Assembly: GCF_018070045.1 (NCBI RefSeq)
Contig: NZ_JAGPYK010000010.1
Location: 124,001 to 188,000 of the forward strand
From: Micromonospora sp. U21
GTDB lineage: Bacteria > Actinomycetota > Actinomycetes > Mycobacteriales > Micromonosporaceae
Reading direction: 5' to 3'
Length of the DNA stretch: 64,000 nt
The first letter of the stretch is position 1. Each line of letters starts with the position of its first letter. The position numbers and the translations under genes were made by a program. Of the stretch, positions 53,087-60,949 are shown piece after piece. The notes below the pieces were generated by a model that saw only the letters and a program-made list of their open reading frames with translations, had not been told where the DNA came from and searched no databases.

Positions 53087-54136
53087 GTGGCCGTACCAGT
53101 GATCGCGGGGCTCGGGGCGGCACAGCCGCCGTCCGCTTCGCAGGACGAGTTGTGGGAGGGCTTCTTCTCCCGGCACTTCTCCGGCACCACCCGGTCGTTG
53201 GCCCAGCGGATCTTCGCGAACTCGGGGGTGACGCGGCGGCAGGCCGCGGTCAATCCCCTGCTGGAGGACGTCTCGGACTGGCCGACCGAACGCCGGATGC
53301 GCCGCTACCAGGTGGAGGCGCTGCCGCTGGGCAAGGAGGCGGTCGGCCGGGCGCTGACCGCGGCCGGGCTCGGCGCCGGCGACGTGGGGCTGTTCATCGT
53401 CTGCTCCTGCACCGGGTACGCGACCCCGGGGCTCGACATCCTGCTCGCCCGGGATCTCGGCATGGCTCCGGACACCCAGCGGATGTTCGTCGGCCACATG
53501 GGCTGTTACGCGGCGCTGCCGGGGCTGGGCGCGGCGAGCGACTTCGTCACCGCGCGGGGTCGCCCGGCGCTGCTGCTGTGTGCGGAGCTGACCAGCCTGC
53601 ACATCCAGCCGTCCAGCGCCCGGGTGGACACCCAGCAGATCGTCTCGCACGCGCTCTTCTCGGACGCCGCGGTCGCCGCCGTGGTGATGCCGGGTGGCCC
53701 GGGGTACGTCATGCGTGAGGTCACCTCGATCACCGACACCTCCACCGCCGACCACATGACCTGGGACGTCACCGACGCCGGCTTCCGGATGGGGTTGTCG
53801 CCGAAGGTGCCGCAGGTCCTCTCCAGGCACGTCCGTGGGCTGGTCGACGACCTGCTGGCCCGGCACGGCACCACCGTGTCCGAGGTGGACGGCTGGGCGG
53901 TGCACCCGGGCGGGCCGCGAATCCTCAACGTGGTCGAGCGGGAGTTGGCCCTCCCACCGCAGGCGCTCGCGGCGTCCCGGGCGACGCTCGACGAGCACGG
54001 CAACTGCTCCTCGCCGACGGTGCTGCTGATCCTGGATCGGCTGAACCGCGCGGCGGCGGCGCCCCGGCGGATCGTCATGCTGGCGTTCGGTCCCGGCCTC
54101 ACCCTGTACGCCGCGCTGCTCGATCGACAGGGCTGA
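53087..54136 (+). CDS. Type III polyketide synthase (chalcone-synthase family)
   Basis: The 349-residue homodimeric ketosynthase has the complete catalytic triad: Cys140 in GHMGCYAALPG, His273 in AVHPGGPRIL and Asn306 in EHGNCSSPTV. CSCTGYATPGLD and the C-terminal GFGPG-like loop (AFGPGLTLYAALL) are also present. It condenses an acyl-CoA starter with malonyl-CoA units to pyrones, resorcinols or naphthols; the product cannot be read from sequence. GTG 53087 is chosen; GTG 53078 and ATG 52997 are in frame. With the neighbouring UbiA, methyltransferase and flavoprotein genes it suggests a prenylated, methylated phenolic lipid or meroterpenoid. Confidence 0.92.
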   Translation: MAVPVIAGLGAAQPPSASQDELWEGFFSRHFSGTTRSLAQRIFANSGVTRRQAAVNPLLEDVSDWPTERRMRRYQVEALPLGKEAVGRALTAAGLGAGDVGLFIVCSCTGYATPGLDILLARDLGMAPDTQRMFVGHMGCYAALPGLGAASDFVTARGRPALLLCAELTSLHIQPSSARVDTQQIVSHALFSDAAVAAVVMPGGPGYVMREVTSITDTSTADHMTWDVTDAGFRMGLSPKVPQVLSRHVRGLVDDLLARHGTTVSEVDGWAVHPGGPRILNVVERELALPPQALAASRATLDEHGNCSSPTVLLILDRLNRAAAAPRRIVMLAFGPGLTLYAALLDRQG

Positions 54137-54155
54137 TCGCCGGGGGTCCGGCCGG

Positions 54156-54161
54156 TACGCT
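54156..54161 (+). promoter_or_regulatory. -10 element TACGCT upstream of 54168
   Basis: Starts 12 nt before the ATG, so this gene probably has its own leaderless promoter rather than belonging to the PKS operon. Confidence 0.5.
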
Positions 54162-54167
54162 CGCCGC

Positions 54168-54806
54168 ATGGATGCTGGGCCGGACGACCGGCTGCGGTCG
54201 GCGGCGCTGGTCGTGGTGGCCGTGGCCGCCCTGGCCGTCGGCCGCTGGTGGTGGCGGGCCGCCGACCCCGCTCCGACGGTCCAGCCGGCGCCGACCCCGA
54301 CGGTCCGGCTCGACGAGATCGGGCCGAACGGCACGCCGTCCGGCGCGCCCGACGTGCGGCGCACGGTGCGGGTGGACACCAGAACGGGTGAGATCGTCCG
54401 CGAGGGAGAGAGCTCGACCGTGCAGATCGACCCGGAGACGGGCATGAACACCGACGTCGACGGCCCTCCGGGGGAGTTCCTCTACCAGGGAGACCCGACG
54501 GACGGGCTGCCCCGGTTCAGCGAGACGATCTGGCAGGAGCGGGCGACGCTCACCCCGGGAAAGAGCGTGATCCGGCAGTCCACGGACGATGGGGGCCGTT
54601 ATCTGCTGCAGTACCGGTGCACGCGGCCGGGTGCCATGCTGCTGGTGGTCACCGGAGCCCGGCTCACCGGACCGTCCGGGATCGACTGTGACGGCACGGT
54701 CAGCACGGCCGAGGTGAACCCGATCGGTGGCCCGATCCGGGTGTCGCTGTCGACGGCGGGCGAGGAGCCGGTCGACGCCGAGGCGCAACTCGTCGCGCTG
54801 CCCTGA
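54168..54806 (+). CDS. Membrane-anchored secreted protein, unknown function
   Basis: The 212-residue protein has one N-terminal helix (about 9-28), a Pro-rich linker and an external beta-rich domain from about 65 with one Cys pair (YRCTRPGAMLLVVTGARLTGPSGIDC). No family is recognised. It converges on the next gene with a 50-nt gap. The own-promoter signal argues against a role in polyketide synthesis. Confidence 0.72.
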   Translation: MDAGPDDRLRSAALVVVAVAALAVGRWWWRAADPAPTVQPAPTPTVRLDEIGPNGTPSGAPDVRRTVRVDTRTGEIVREGESSTVQIDPETGMNTDVDGPPGEFLYQGDPTDGLPRFSETIWQERATLTPGKSVIRQSTDDGGRYLLQYRCTRPGAMLLVVTGARLTGPSGIDCDGTVSTAEVNPIGGPIRVSLSTAGEEPVDAEAQLVALP

Positions 54807-54856
54807 CCCGGGCCGTACATCGGTCCTGCCCTGGCCGGCCGGTCGGTCGGGCCGAG

Positions 54857-55537
54857 TCAGCGGGCGAGGGCCGTCAGGTCGCCCCGGTACGCGTCCACCG
54901 GCCCCAACTCGGGTAGCACCCGGGTCACCACGCCGGTGCGGTCGACCAGCAGCGCGGTCGCGGTGCCGGGGCGGGCCGGCTGACCCAGGAACGAGCGCAG
55001 CCCGCCGGCGGGGTCGGCCAGCGCCTGGACGTCCCGCCCGGCCGGTGGCTGGGCCGTCACCGTCCGCCCTCCGGCGACGGTGACCACGGCCACTCCGCCG
55101 GGCGCCGCCGCCGCGGCCTCGGCCACCCGGTCCGGGCACGGGCAGCCGTCCACCAGGATGATCATGGCCGGGAGCAGGCCGCGCAGCGGTACCGGCGACT
55201 GGCCGGCGTCGACCAGGTCCAGTGCGGGCAGCGCCCGCCCGGCGAGGGTCGCGGGCGGCGCGTAGGGGGCCGGGGTCGGGCGGTCGGTGCCGCGGTTGGC
55301 GCGCGGCCAGGTGACGGCGAGCAGGCCGGCCAGCGTGGTGAGCACCGCCACCAGAAGGACCAGCAGCGGCAGGGCCAGGGCCCGGTGGCCGCCCGGTGGG
55401 CCGGCGGTCCGGCGCAGCTCACGGCGGATCTGGGCGGCCTCGGTGGCGAGTGCGGAAGCGTCGTCGGGGACGACCACACGACCCCACTCGGGCGGCAGGT
55501 CGGGCAGCCCGTGGCCCTCTGCGTCCGGCTTGCCCAT
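54857..55537 (-). CDS. Thioredoxin-fold-like membrane-anchored protein
   Basis: The 226-residue protein has a cytoplasmic N-terminus of about 50 residues, one membrane helix (about 54-75) and an external domain. That domain contains IILVDGCPCPDRVAEAAAAAPGGVAVVTVAGG and PGTATALLVDRTGVVTRVLPELG, matching the alkyl-hydroperoxide/thioredoxin fold layout with a C-P-C in place of CxxC. Redox activity is therefore uncertain. AGGGGGT precedes the ATG at 55537. Confidence 0.7.
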   Translation of the reverse strand: MGKPDAEGHGLPDLPPEWGRVVVPDDASALATEAAQIRRELRRTAGPPGGHRALALPLLVLLVAVLTTLAGLLAVTWPRANRGTDRPTPAPYAPPATLAGRALPALDLVDAGQSPVPLRGLLPAMIILVDGCPCPDRVAEAAAAAPGGVAVVTVAGGRTVTAQPPAGRDVQALADPAGGLRSFLGQPARPGTATALLVDRTGVVTRVLPELGPVDAYRGDLTALAR

Positions 55538-55793
55538 CGGACCCCCTGGCAGCGTCTCGAGAGCGGAGTGCGTTGCTGCCTCCAGCGTCCCGCACGAGGG
55601 GCGCCTCCCGCTACACCTGGGCGCAGTCCCGCCCGGCGGGATACCATGAGGTGAGCGCATTGCCCTTGATCTCGACGTTCTGTTCACCCGTACCGGGAAG
55701 TCATCCGTGCGTTACGGAGCGTGTTCGAACCATCGGTTTGACCGCCTGTCAAGCTGAAGAAAGACCTCTCACAGGGCCCCTGAGCTGCGCCAA

Positions 55794-55838
55794 CGGTCAG
55801 GACATCGGTGAGACATCGGTGCCTGACCGTGTTACCCT
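55794..55838 (+). promoter_or_regulatory. carD promoter region with inverted and direct repeats
   Basis: CGGTCAGG (55794-55801) and CCTGACCG (55822-55829) flank two direct copies of ACATCGGTG, just upstream of a -10-like TACCCT (55833-55838). This is a likely regulator site controlling carD. The rest of the 328-bp gap (55538-55865) shows no gene. Confidence 0.45.
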
Positions 55839-55865
55839 AGACACAGCGAAAGGGGTTTCGAACCT

Positions 55866-56351
55866 ATGGTTTTCAGTGTCGGCGAGACCGTTGTTTACCC
55901 CCACCACGGGGCCGCACTCATCGAGGCAATCGAGACTCGGGTCATCAAGGGCGAGCCCAAGCAGTACCTCGTCCTGAGGGTCGCGCAGGGTGACCTGACG
56001 GTCCGGGTGCCGGCCGAGAACGCCGAGATCGTGGGCGTGCGTGAGGTGGTCGGCGAAGAGGGCCTCGGCAAGGTCTTCGACGTTCTTCGGGCTCCGCACA
56101 CCGAGGAGCCGACCAACTGGTCGCGGCGTTACAAGGCCAACCTGGAAAAGCTGGCCTCCGGCAACCCGCTGAAGGTCGCCGAGGTCGTGCGTGACCTGTG
56201 GCGTCGGGAGCGGGAGCGGGGCCTTTCCGCGGGCGAGAAGCGGATGCTCGCCAAGGCCCGCGACATTCTCGTCGGCGAGGTCGCGCTGGCGGAGAAGAGC
56301 ACCAAGGATGAGGCGGAGACGCTGCTCGACAAGGTGCTCACCGAGGCCTAG
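55866..56351 (+). CDS. carD: CarD-family RNA polymerase-binding transcription regulator
   Basis: The 161-residue protein has the N-terminal RNA-polymerase interaction domain ([38 protein letters not shown]). The C-terminal helical DNA-binding domain includes the conserved Trp ([45 protein letters not shown]). CarD stabilises open promoter complexes, mainly at stable-RNA genes. GAAAGGGG precedes the ATG, and ispD-ispF follow in the standard actinobacterial order. Confidence 0.96.
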   Translation: MVFSVGETVVYPHHGAALIEAIETRVIKGEPKQYLVLRVAQGDLTVRVPAENAEIVGVREVVGEEGLGKVFDVLRAPHTEEPTNWSRRYKANLEKLASGNPLKVAEVVRDLWRRERERGLSAGEKRMLAKARDILVGEVALAEKSTKDEAETLLDKVLTEA

Positions 56352-56407
56352 TCCGCACAGCATCGTCGTACCCACTTCGTAGCGAAGAAACCACCGAGGA
56401 CCGCGAC

Positions 56408-57103
56408 GTGACCGCGCAGCTGAATCCGCGCGGTGACGTCGCGGTCCTCGTGCCTGCGGCGGGTGCCGGCGTACGGCTCGGCCCCGGCCGACCCAAGGCG
56501 CTGCGGCTGCTCGCCGGAGAGCCGCTGCTGGTGCACGCCGTGCGCCGGTTGGCCGCCGCACCCTCGGTGCACACGATCGTGGTGGCCGCCCCGGCCGCCG
56601 AGGTGGCGGCCGTCCGCGAGCTGCTCGCCCCGGTCGCCCCGGTGACCGTGGTGCCCGGCGGCGCGGAGCGGCAGGCGTCGGTAGCCGCCGCGCTGGCCGC
56701 GGTGCCAGCCGGTCCGGCGATCATCCTGGTGCATGACGCCGCCCGTGCGCTCACGCCGCCGGAGCTGGTGGAGTCCGTCGCGGCGGCGGTCCGCGACGGG
56801 CGGGACGCCGTCATCCCGGTGCTGCCGGTCGTCGACACGATCAAGGAGGTCGGCGCCGACGAGGTGGTGCTCGGCACCGTGGACCGATCCGCCCTGCGCG
56901 CGGTGCAGACGCCGCAGGGCTTCCGCCGGTCCGTGCTCACCGCCGCGCACGCCGCAGCCGGCGACTCGCTCACCGACGATGCCGGGCTGGTCGAGAAGCA
57001 GGGCGTCACGGTGAGCTGCGTGCCCGGCTCGGAGTACGCGCTGAAGATCACCCGCCCGTTCGACCTGGCGTTGGCGGAGCACCTGCTTGCCGGCGCCGGC
57101 TGA
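56408..57103 (+). CDS. ispD: 2-C-methyl-D-erythritol 4-phosphate cytidylyltransferase
   Basis: The third step of the MEP isoprenoid pathway, CTP-dependent. The 231-residue protein shows [29 protein letters not shown] (nucleotide-binding loop; Arg and Lys), [39 protein letters not shown] and [10 protein letters not shown]. The GTG at 56408 follows GAGGACC. The prenyl diphosphates it helps make are the substrates of the UbiA-type enzyme 6 kb away. Confidence 0.95.
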   Translation: MTAQLNPRGDVAVLVPAAGAGVRLGPGRPKALRLLAGEPLLVHAVRRLAAAPSVHTIVVAAPAAEVAAVRELLAPVAPVTVVPGGAERQASVAAALAAVPAGPAIILVHDAARALTPPELVESVAAAVRDGRDAVIPVLPVVDTIKEVGADEVVLGTVDRSALRAVQTPQGFRRSVLTAAHAAAGDSLTDDAGLVEKQGVTVSCVPGSEYALKITRPFDLALAEHLLAGAG

Positions 57104-57107
57104 CGCG

Positions 57108-57113
57108 TACCCT
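57108..57113 (+). promoter_or_regulatory. -10 element TACCCT of ispF
   Basis: Begins 12 nt before the ATG at 57120, just after the ispD stop; a leaderless ispF transcript is likely in addition to read-through. Confidence 0.5.
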
Positions 57114-57119
57114 CTTATC

Positions 57120-57602
57120 ATGATCGTTCCCCGGGTGGCCGTCGGCACCGACGTGCACGCGTTCGAGCCCGGTCGGCCCTGCTGGGTGGCCGGCCTGCTC
57201 TGGCCCGACCAGGACGGCCTCGCCGGGCACTCGGATGCGGACGTGGCCGCGCACGCCGCGTGCAACGCGCTGCTCTCCGCCGCCGGTCTCGGCGATCTCG
57301 GCTCCGCCTTCGGGGTGGGCCAGCCGGAGTGGGCCGGCGCGTCCGGGGTCGCCCTGCTGACCGAGACGGCCCGCCGGGTGCGGGCCGCCGGCCTGGAGAT
57401 CGGCAACGTGTCCGTGCAGATCGTCGGCAACCGACCCAGGATCGGCCGGCGCCGTGCGGAGGCCCAGCAGGTTCTCTCCGCTGCCGTCGGTGCCCCGGTC
57501 ACCGTCTCCGCCGCGACCACCGACGGGCTCGGCTTCACCGGTCGTGAGGAAGGGCTGGCCGGCATCGCGGTGGCCCTGGTGTACGACGCGCCGGCCACCT
57601 AG
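57120..57602 (+). CDS. ispF: 2-C-methyl-D-erythritol 2,4-cyclodiphosphate synthase
   Basis: The fifth MEP-pathway step. The 160-residue trimer-forming enzyme has the metal ligands in [11 protein letters not shown] and the [18 protein letters not shown] block, plus [17 protein letters not shown] and [21 protein letters not shown] C-terminal signature ([17 protein letters not shown]). The ATG at 57120 matches the conserved N-terminus ([15 protein letters not shown]); an upstream GTG at 57087 would overlap ispD. Confidence 0.95.
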   Translation: MIVPRVAVGTDVHAFEPGRPCWVAGLLWPDQDGLAGHSDADVAAHAACNALLSAAGLGDLGSAFGVGQPEWAGASGVALLTETARRVRAAGLEIGNVSVQIVGNRPRIGRRRAEAQQVLSAAVGAPVTVSAATTDGLGFTGREEGLAGIAVALVYDAPAT

Positions 57603-57605
57603 GCT
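57600..57605 (+). promoter_or_regulatory. -10 element TAGGCT upstream of 57613
   Basis: First T 13 nt before the ATG; it overlaps the ispF stop codon (TAG). Confidence 0.5.
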
Positions 57606-57612
57606 CGCCGCG

Positions 57613-58641
57613 ATGTCCAGCGACCCCGCCTCCGACCGTTCCGCCGCCGACGGCTACCTCGAGCGTGCCCAGCTCCTCGCCGAACTCGGCCGCCACGACG
57701 AGGCGGCCGAGGAGCTGACCCATGGGCTCGCGCTGAAGCCCGATGACCTGGAAGCACTCACCATGCTGGCCCGGGTGCACCTGGCCGCCAGCCGGCCGGT
57801 CGATGCGCTCACCGCCGCCGACGCCGCCGTGGCCGCCGCACCGGAGGCACTCCCCCCGCTGGTCGCCCGGGGCATGGCGCTGGCCGACCTGGAGCGCTAC
57901 CCCGAGTCGGCCGCCATGGCCGACCGCCTCCTCGCGCTCGGCCCGGCCGACGCGTACGCCCAGCGCAGCGCCGCGGCGCTCCTGGCCGATTCGCGCAACG
58001 GCCAGCCGGCGCTGAACGCGGCCTGGCGTGCGGTCGAGCTGGCCCCGGAGGAACCGCAGGCGCACCTGGTCCTCGGCCTGGTCGCGGCCCGGCTGGAGCT
58101 GTTCGACCTGGCCGAGCGGGCCTACCGCGAGGCGCTGCGACTCGACCCGCGCCTCGCCGACGCCCGGCACGACGTGGGCGTCATCCGGCTGGAGCAGCGC
58201 CGCTGGTCGGAGGCGTTGGAACACCTTGCCGAAGCGGCCACGATCAGCCCGAAACGGATGGACTCCGGGCGGACCATCGCCTACGGCCTGCACCGTCTGG
58301 TGCTCTACGGCGCCGGCTGGTCGCTGGTGGCCGCGGTGGTCGTGGCGTTCGCCGCCTCGGCGAACGACGGGTTCTCCCGCGTTCTGGCGGTGCTCGCCGC
58401 GCTCACCGGCGGGATCGTGGTCTGGCAGCTCGCGGCCCGGTTGCCGGGGCTGACCCGGACCGTCCTACCCGAGCTGCTGCACTCGGACCCGACCCTGGCC
58501 CTGGCGATCTACGCGGTGGCCGCCGCACCGCTGCTGCTCCTGGTGTACGCGGTGGTCGGCTCGCCGTGGCCGCTGGTGCTGGCCATCGCCGCCACCGCGG
58601 TCGCCGAATTCGCCATCTTCACCCGCACCGCCATCCGCTGA
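57613..58641 (+). CDS. TPR-repeat protein with C-terminal membrane domain
   Basis: The 342-residue protein has about six tetratricopeptide repeats (residues 10-215; for example AQLLAELGRHDEAAEELTHGLALKPDD and LVLGLVAARLELFDLAERAYREALRLDPRLA). Four membrane helices follow (about 230-255, 258-278, 295-315, 318-338). It could be a membrane-tethered protein-interaction scaffold. Repeat copy D begins 11 nt after its stop. Confidence 0.8.
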   Translation: MSSDPASDRSAADGYLERAQLLAELGRHDEAAEELTHGLALKPDDLEALTMLARVHLAASRPVDALTAADAAVAAAPEALPPLVARGMALADLERYPESAAMADRLLALGPADAYAQRSAAALLADSRNGQPALNAAWRAVELAPEEPQAHLVLGLVAARLELFDLAERAYREALRLDPRLADARHDVGVIRLEQRRWSEALEHLAEAATISPKRMDSGRTIAYGLHRLVLYGAGWSLVAAVVVAFAASANDGFSRVLAVLAALTGGIVVWQLAARLPGLTRTVLPELLHSDPTLALAIYAVAAAPLLLLVYAVVGSPWPLVLAIAATAVAEFAIFTRTAIR

Positions 58642-58652
58642 CCCCAGCGCGA

Positions 58653-58822
58653 CTAGAGCCTGTGCCAAAGCCCCTGGCCGGCCTGCGGCGGGCCCAGACG
58701 ACGGCCGGCTGCCTTGGAGATTGGCCCGGATACAACACCGGTATCCGGGCCAATCTCCGCCTTGCCGGACCGCCGTCTGAACTCCGCCTCGGCTCGACCG
58801 AGGACTTTGCCACAGGCCCTAG
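58653..58822. repeat. Repeat family 1, full copy D
   Basis: A 170-bp element starting and ending with CTAG. The ends are inverted (left CTAGAGCCTGTGCCAAAG; right CTTTGCCACAGGCCCTAG). The central hairpin has a perfect 18-bp stem (58716-58733 with 58741-58758) around the loop AACACCG. It fills the gap between two convergent genes, and its right-end CTAG forms the TAG stop codon of the homogentisate dioxygenase gene. Confidence 0.9.
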
Positions 58823-59985
58823 ACCGAACGCGCCCAGGTCCAGGCGTAGCCGTCGTCCTCGCAGGTGCGGGCCGCGTCGCAGAGATCCAGCGGGCGGAAG
58901 GTGTCGACCATGACGGCCAGTTCGTCGAAGTAGTCCGCGCCGATGGAGCGCTCGGCGGCACCCGGCTGAGGGCCGTGCGTGAAGCCGGACGGGTGCAGTG
59001 AGATCGAACCCTGCTCGATGCCGGAGCCACGCCGGGCCTCGTAGTTGCCGCCGGTGTAGAAGAGCATTTCGTCGGAGTCGACGTTGTGGTGGTTGTACGG
59101 CACCGGGATCGAGTCCGGGTGGTAGTCGACCTTGCGGGGCACGAACGAGCAGATGACGAAGTTGGGGCCCTGGAAGGTCTGGTGCACCGGCGGGGGCTGG
59201 TGGATCCGGCCGGTGATCGGCTCGAAGTCGTGGATGGAGAACGCCCATGGGTAGAGGTGCCCGTCCCAGCCGACCACGTCGAACGGGTGGTGGGCGTAGA
59301 CGTAGCGGGTCCAGCCACGCCGGTGGCGCACCAGCACCTCCGCCTCCTCGCCGTCGACGAGCAGTGGCGCGTCCGGCCCGCGGACGTCGCGCTCGCAGTA
59401 CGGCGAGTGCTCCAGGAACTGGCCGCGTACCGACAAATAGCGCTTGGGCGGGCCGATGTGCCCGGCAGCCTCGATGGTGAGCAGCCGGACGGGCTCCGCA
59501 CCGGTGGGCACCAGCCGGTGAATGGTCGAGGTGGGGATGATGACGTAGTCGCCGGCCACCGCCTCCAGCACGCCGAACGGGGACTCGACCCGCAGTGCCC
59601 CCGACTCGACGTAGAGGCAGTGGTCGCCGGTGGCGTCGCGGAACAGCGGCGAGGGGCGGTCGGCGAGCACGTACCCGATCCGCACGTCGTCGTTGGCGAG
59701 CAGGTACTGCCGGCCGAGGATCGGGTCGGCGCCGCCGGCGTCGAGCTTGTGGGTGCGCAGGTGGCGGGGCTTGAGCGGCAGGTTCGGCGCCCGGGTGAAC
59801 GCGGGCGGGGTGAACTCGTCGGCGGCCAGGATCGCGGTGGGCGCGTGCCGGTGGTAGAGCAGGGACGAGTCGGAGGAGAAGCCCTCCTGGCCCATCAGCT
59901 CCTCGGCGTAGAGGCTGCCGTCGGGTTGACGGAACTGGGTGTGGCGCTTGCGCGGCACTTCGCCGACGCTGCGGTAATACGGCAT
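58819..59985 (-). CDS. hmgA: Homogentisate 1,2-dioxygenase
   Basis: Opens the ring of homogentisate to maleylacetoacetate in tyrosine/phenylalanine catabolism. The 388-residue cupin protein starts MPYYRSVGEVPRKRHTQFR (GGGAGG upstream). It contains GDYVIIPTSTIHRL and the iron-ligand region PVPYNHHNVDSDEMLFYTGG followed by SISLHPSGFTHGPQPG. Its stop codon is provided by the adjacent repeat. It is divergent from the 60080 gene across a 94-bp control region with a palindromic operator. Confidence 0.92.
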   Translation of the reverse strand: MPYYRSVGEVPRKRHTQFRQPDGSLYAEELMGQEGFSSDSSLLYHRHAPTAILAADEFTPPAFTRAPNLPLKPRHLRTHKLDAGGADPILGRQYLLANDDVRIGYVLADRPSPLFRDATGDHCLYVESGALRVESPFGVLEAVAGDYVIIPTSTIHRLVPTGAEPVRLLTIEAAGHIGPPKRYLSVRGQFLEHSPYCERDVRGPDAPLLVDGEEAEVLVRHRRGWTRYVYAHHPFDVVGWDGHLYPWAFSIHDFEPITGRIHQPPPVHQTFQGPNFVICSFVPRKVDYHPDSIPVPYNHHNVDSDEMLFYTGGNYEARRGSGIEQGSISLHPSGFTHGPQPGAAERSIGADYFDELAVMVDTFRPLDLCDAARTCEDDGYAWTWARSV

Positions 59986-60020
59986 CTCGCCTCCCGATAT
60001 GTCCCGTTCACCGGCCGGGG

Positions 60021-60039
60021 GCGTCCGATAATCGGACGC
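60021..60039. promoter_or_regulatory. Palindromic operator between hmgA and the fah operon
   Basis: GCGTCCGATAATCGGACGC is a perfect 9-1-9 palindrome midway between the divergent starts and next to the rightward -35 element. It is a probable binding site of a pathway repressor, for example of IclR or MarR type. No regulator gene is in the window. Confidence 0.6.
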
Positions 60040-60041
60040 TG

Positions 60042-60071
60042 TTGTCCGTTCCTTGTAGCGTCCCGTACATT
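60042..60071 (+). promoter_or_regulatory. Promoter of the 60080-fah operon
   Basis: TTGTCC (60042-60047) and TACATT (60066-60071) with an 18-nt spacer. The -10 element lies 14 nt before the GTG at 60080, so the transcript should be leaderless. Confidence 0.55.
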
Positions 60072-60079
60072 CTTGTTCC

Positions 60080-60949
60080 GTGTCAACGCAGGTGCCCGCA
60101 CTCCTCGACGGCCTGGTGGATGACGCCGCCGTCTTCCCTCCGGGCAGCGCCGCGCTGCCCGACGCCCTGGCCGCCCACCGCCGGCACCGCAACGCCTGGT
60201 ACGCCGACCTGGTCGGCCCGCTGCTGGTCCCCGCCTCGACCGTCGCCGCAGGCGAGCTGACCGGTCTCGTCGACCCGGCCGAGGGCCTGGTGGTCGGCGT
60301 GATCGGTGACACCGGGGTCGGGAGCCTGCCCTTCGCGCTGTCGTTCCTGGCACCGGACGGCGTCACCGCCCGACAGGTCGAGGTGGCGGTCGCCCGACGG
60401 GGCGAGGACCCGCTGCCCGGCATCGCCGAGCTGTTGCGGGTGGTCGACTCCCTGCCGGACGTCGAGGCCGTCTACGCCGAACTGCCGCTGACCTTCGGGC
60501 TGATGGGCGCGTTGGACGCGCTCGCCGCCGCCCGGGCCGACGGGGTGCCGGTCGCGGCCAAGTTCCGCACCGGTGGGCTGGCCGCAGAGCTCTTCCCCAC
60601 CCCGGCCGAGCTGGCCGCGGTGATCTGCGCCTGCCGGGACCGGGACCTGCCGTTCAAGCTGACCGCCGGGCTGCACCAGGCGGTCCGGCACCTCGACCCG
60701 GAGACCGGGTTCACCCACCACGGCTACGCCAACGCGCTGGCCGCGACGTTGGCGGCGGCCGAAGGCGACGGCGTGGGCCGGGTCGCCGAGCTGCTCACCG
60801 TCGCCGACCCGCGCCCGCTGCTGGAGCGAACGACCGGCCGGCTGGACGCACCCCGCCCGCTCTGGGTCGGCTTCGGCTCGTGCAGCATCCTGGAACCACT
60901 GACCGATCTGATCCGGCTGGGGCTGGTGAACGGGGGCTACGACGCATGA
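60080..60949 (+). CDS. Conserved-looking protein of the homogentisate operon, unknown function
   Basis: A 289-residue soluble protein, Ala/Leu-rich with a regular strand-helix alternation suggesting a TIM-barrel-like fold. Conspicuous motifs are VAAKFRTGGLAAELFPTPAELAAVI (about 154-178), LPFKLTAGLHQAVRHLDPETGFTHHGYAN (about 191-219) and WVGFGSCSILEPL. These look like conserved Lys, Thr-Gly-Gly and His clusters of an active site. It overlaps the fumarylacetoacetase gene by 4 nt (ATGA). No maleylacetoacetate isomerase gene is nearby, so that step is one possible role. Confidence 0.75.
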   Translation: MSTQVPALLDGLVDDAAVFPPGSAALPDALAAHRRHRNAWYADLVGPLLVPASTVAAGELTGLVDPAEGLVVGVIGDTGVGSLPFALSFLAPDGVTARQVEVAVARRGEDPLPGIAELLRVVDSLPDVEAVYAELPLTFGLMGALDALAAARADGVPVAAKFRTGGLAAELFPTPAELAAVICACRDRDLPFKLTAGLHQAVRHLDPETGFTHHGYANALAATLAAAEGDGVGRVAELLTVADPRPLLERTTGRLDAPRPLWVGFGSCSILEPLTDLIRLGLVNGGYDA

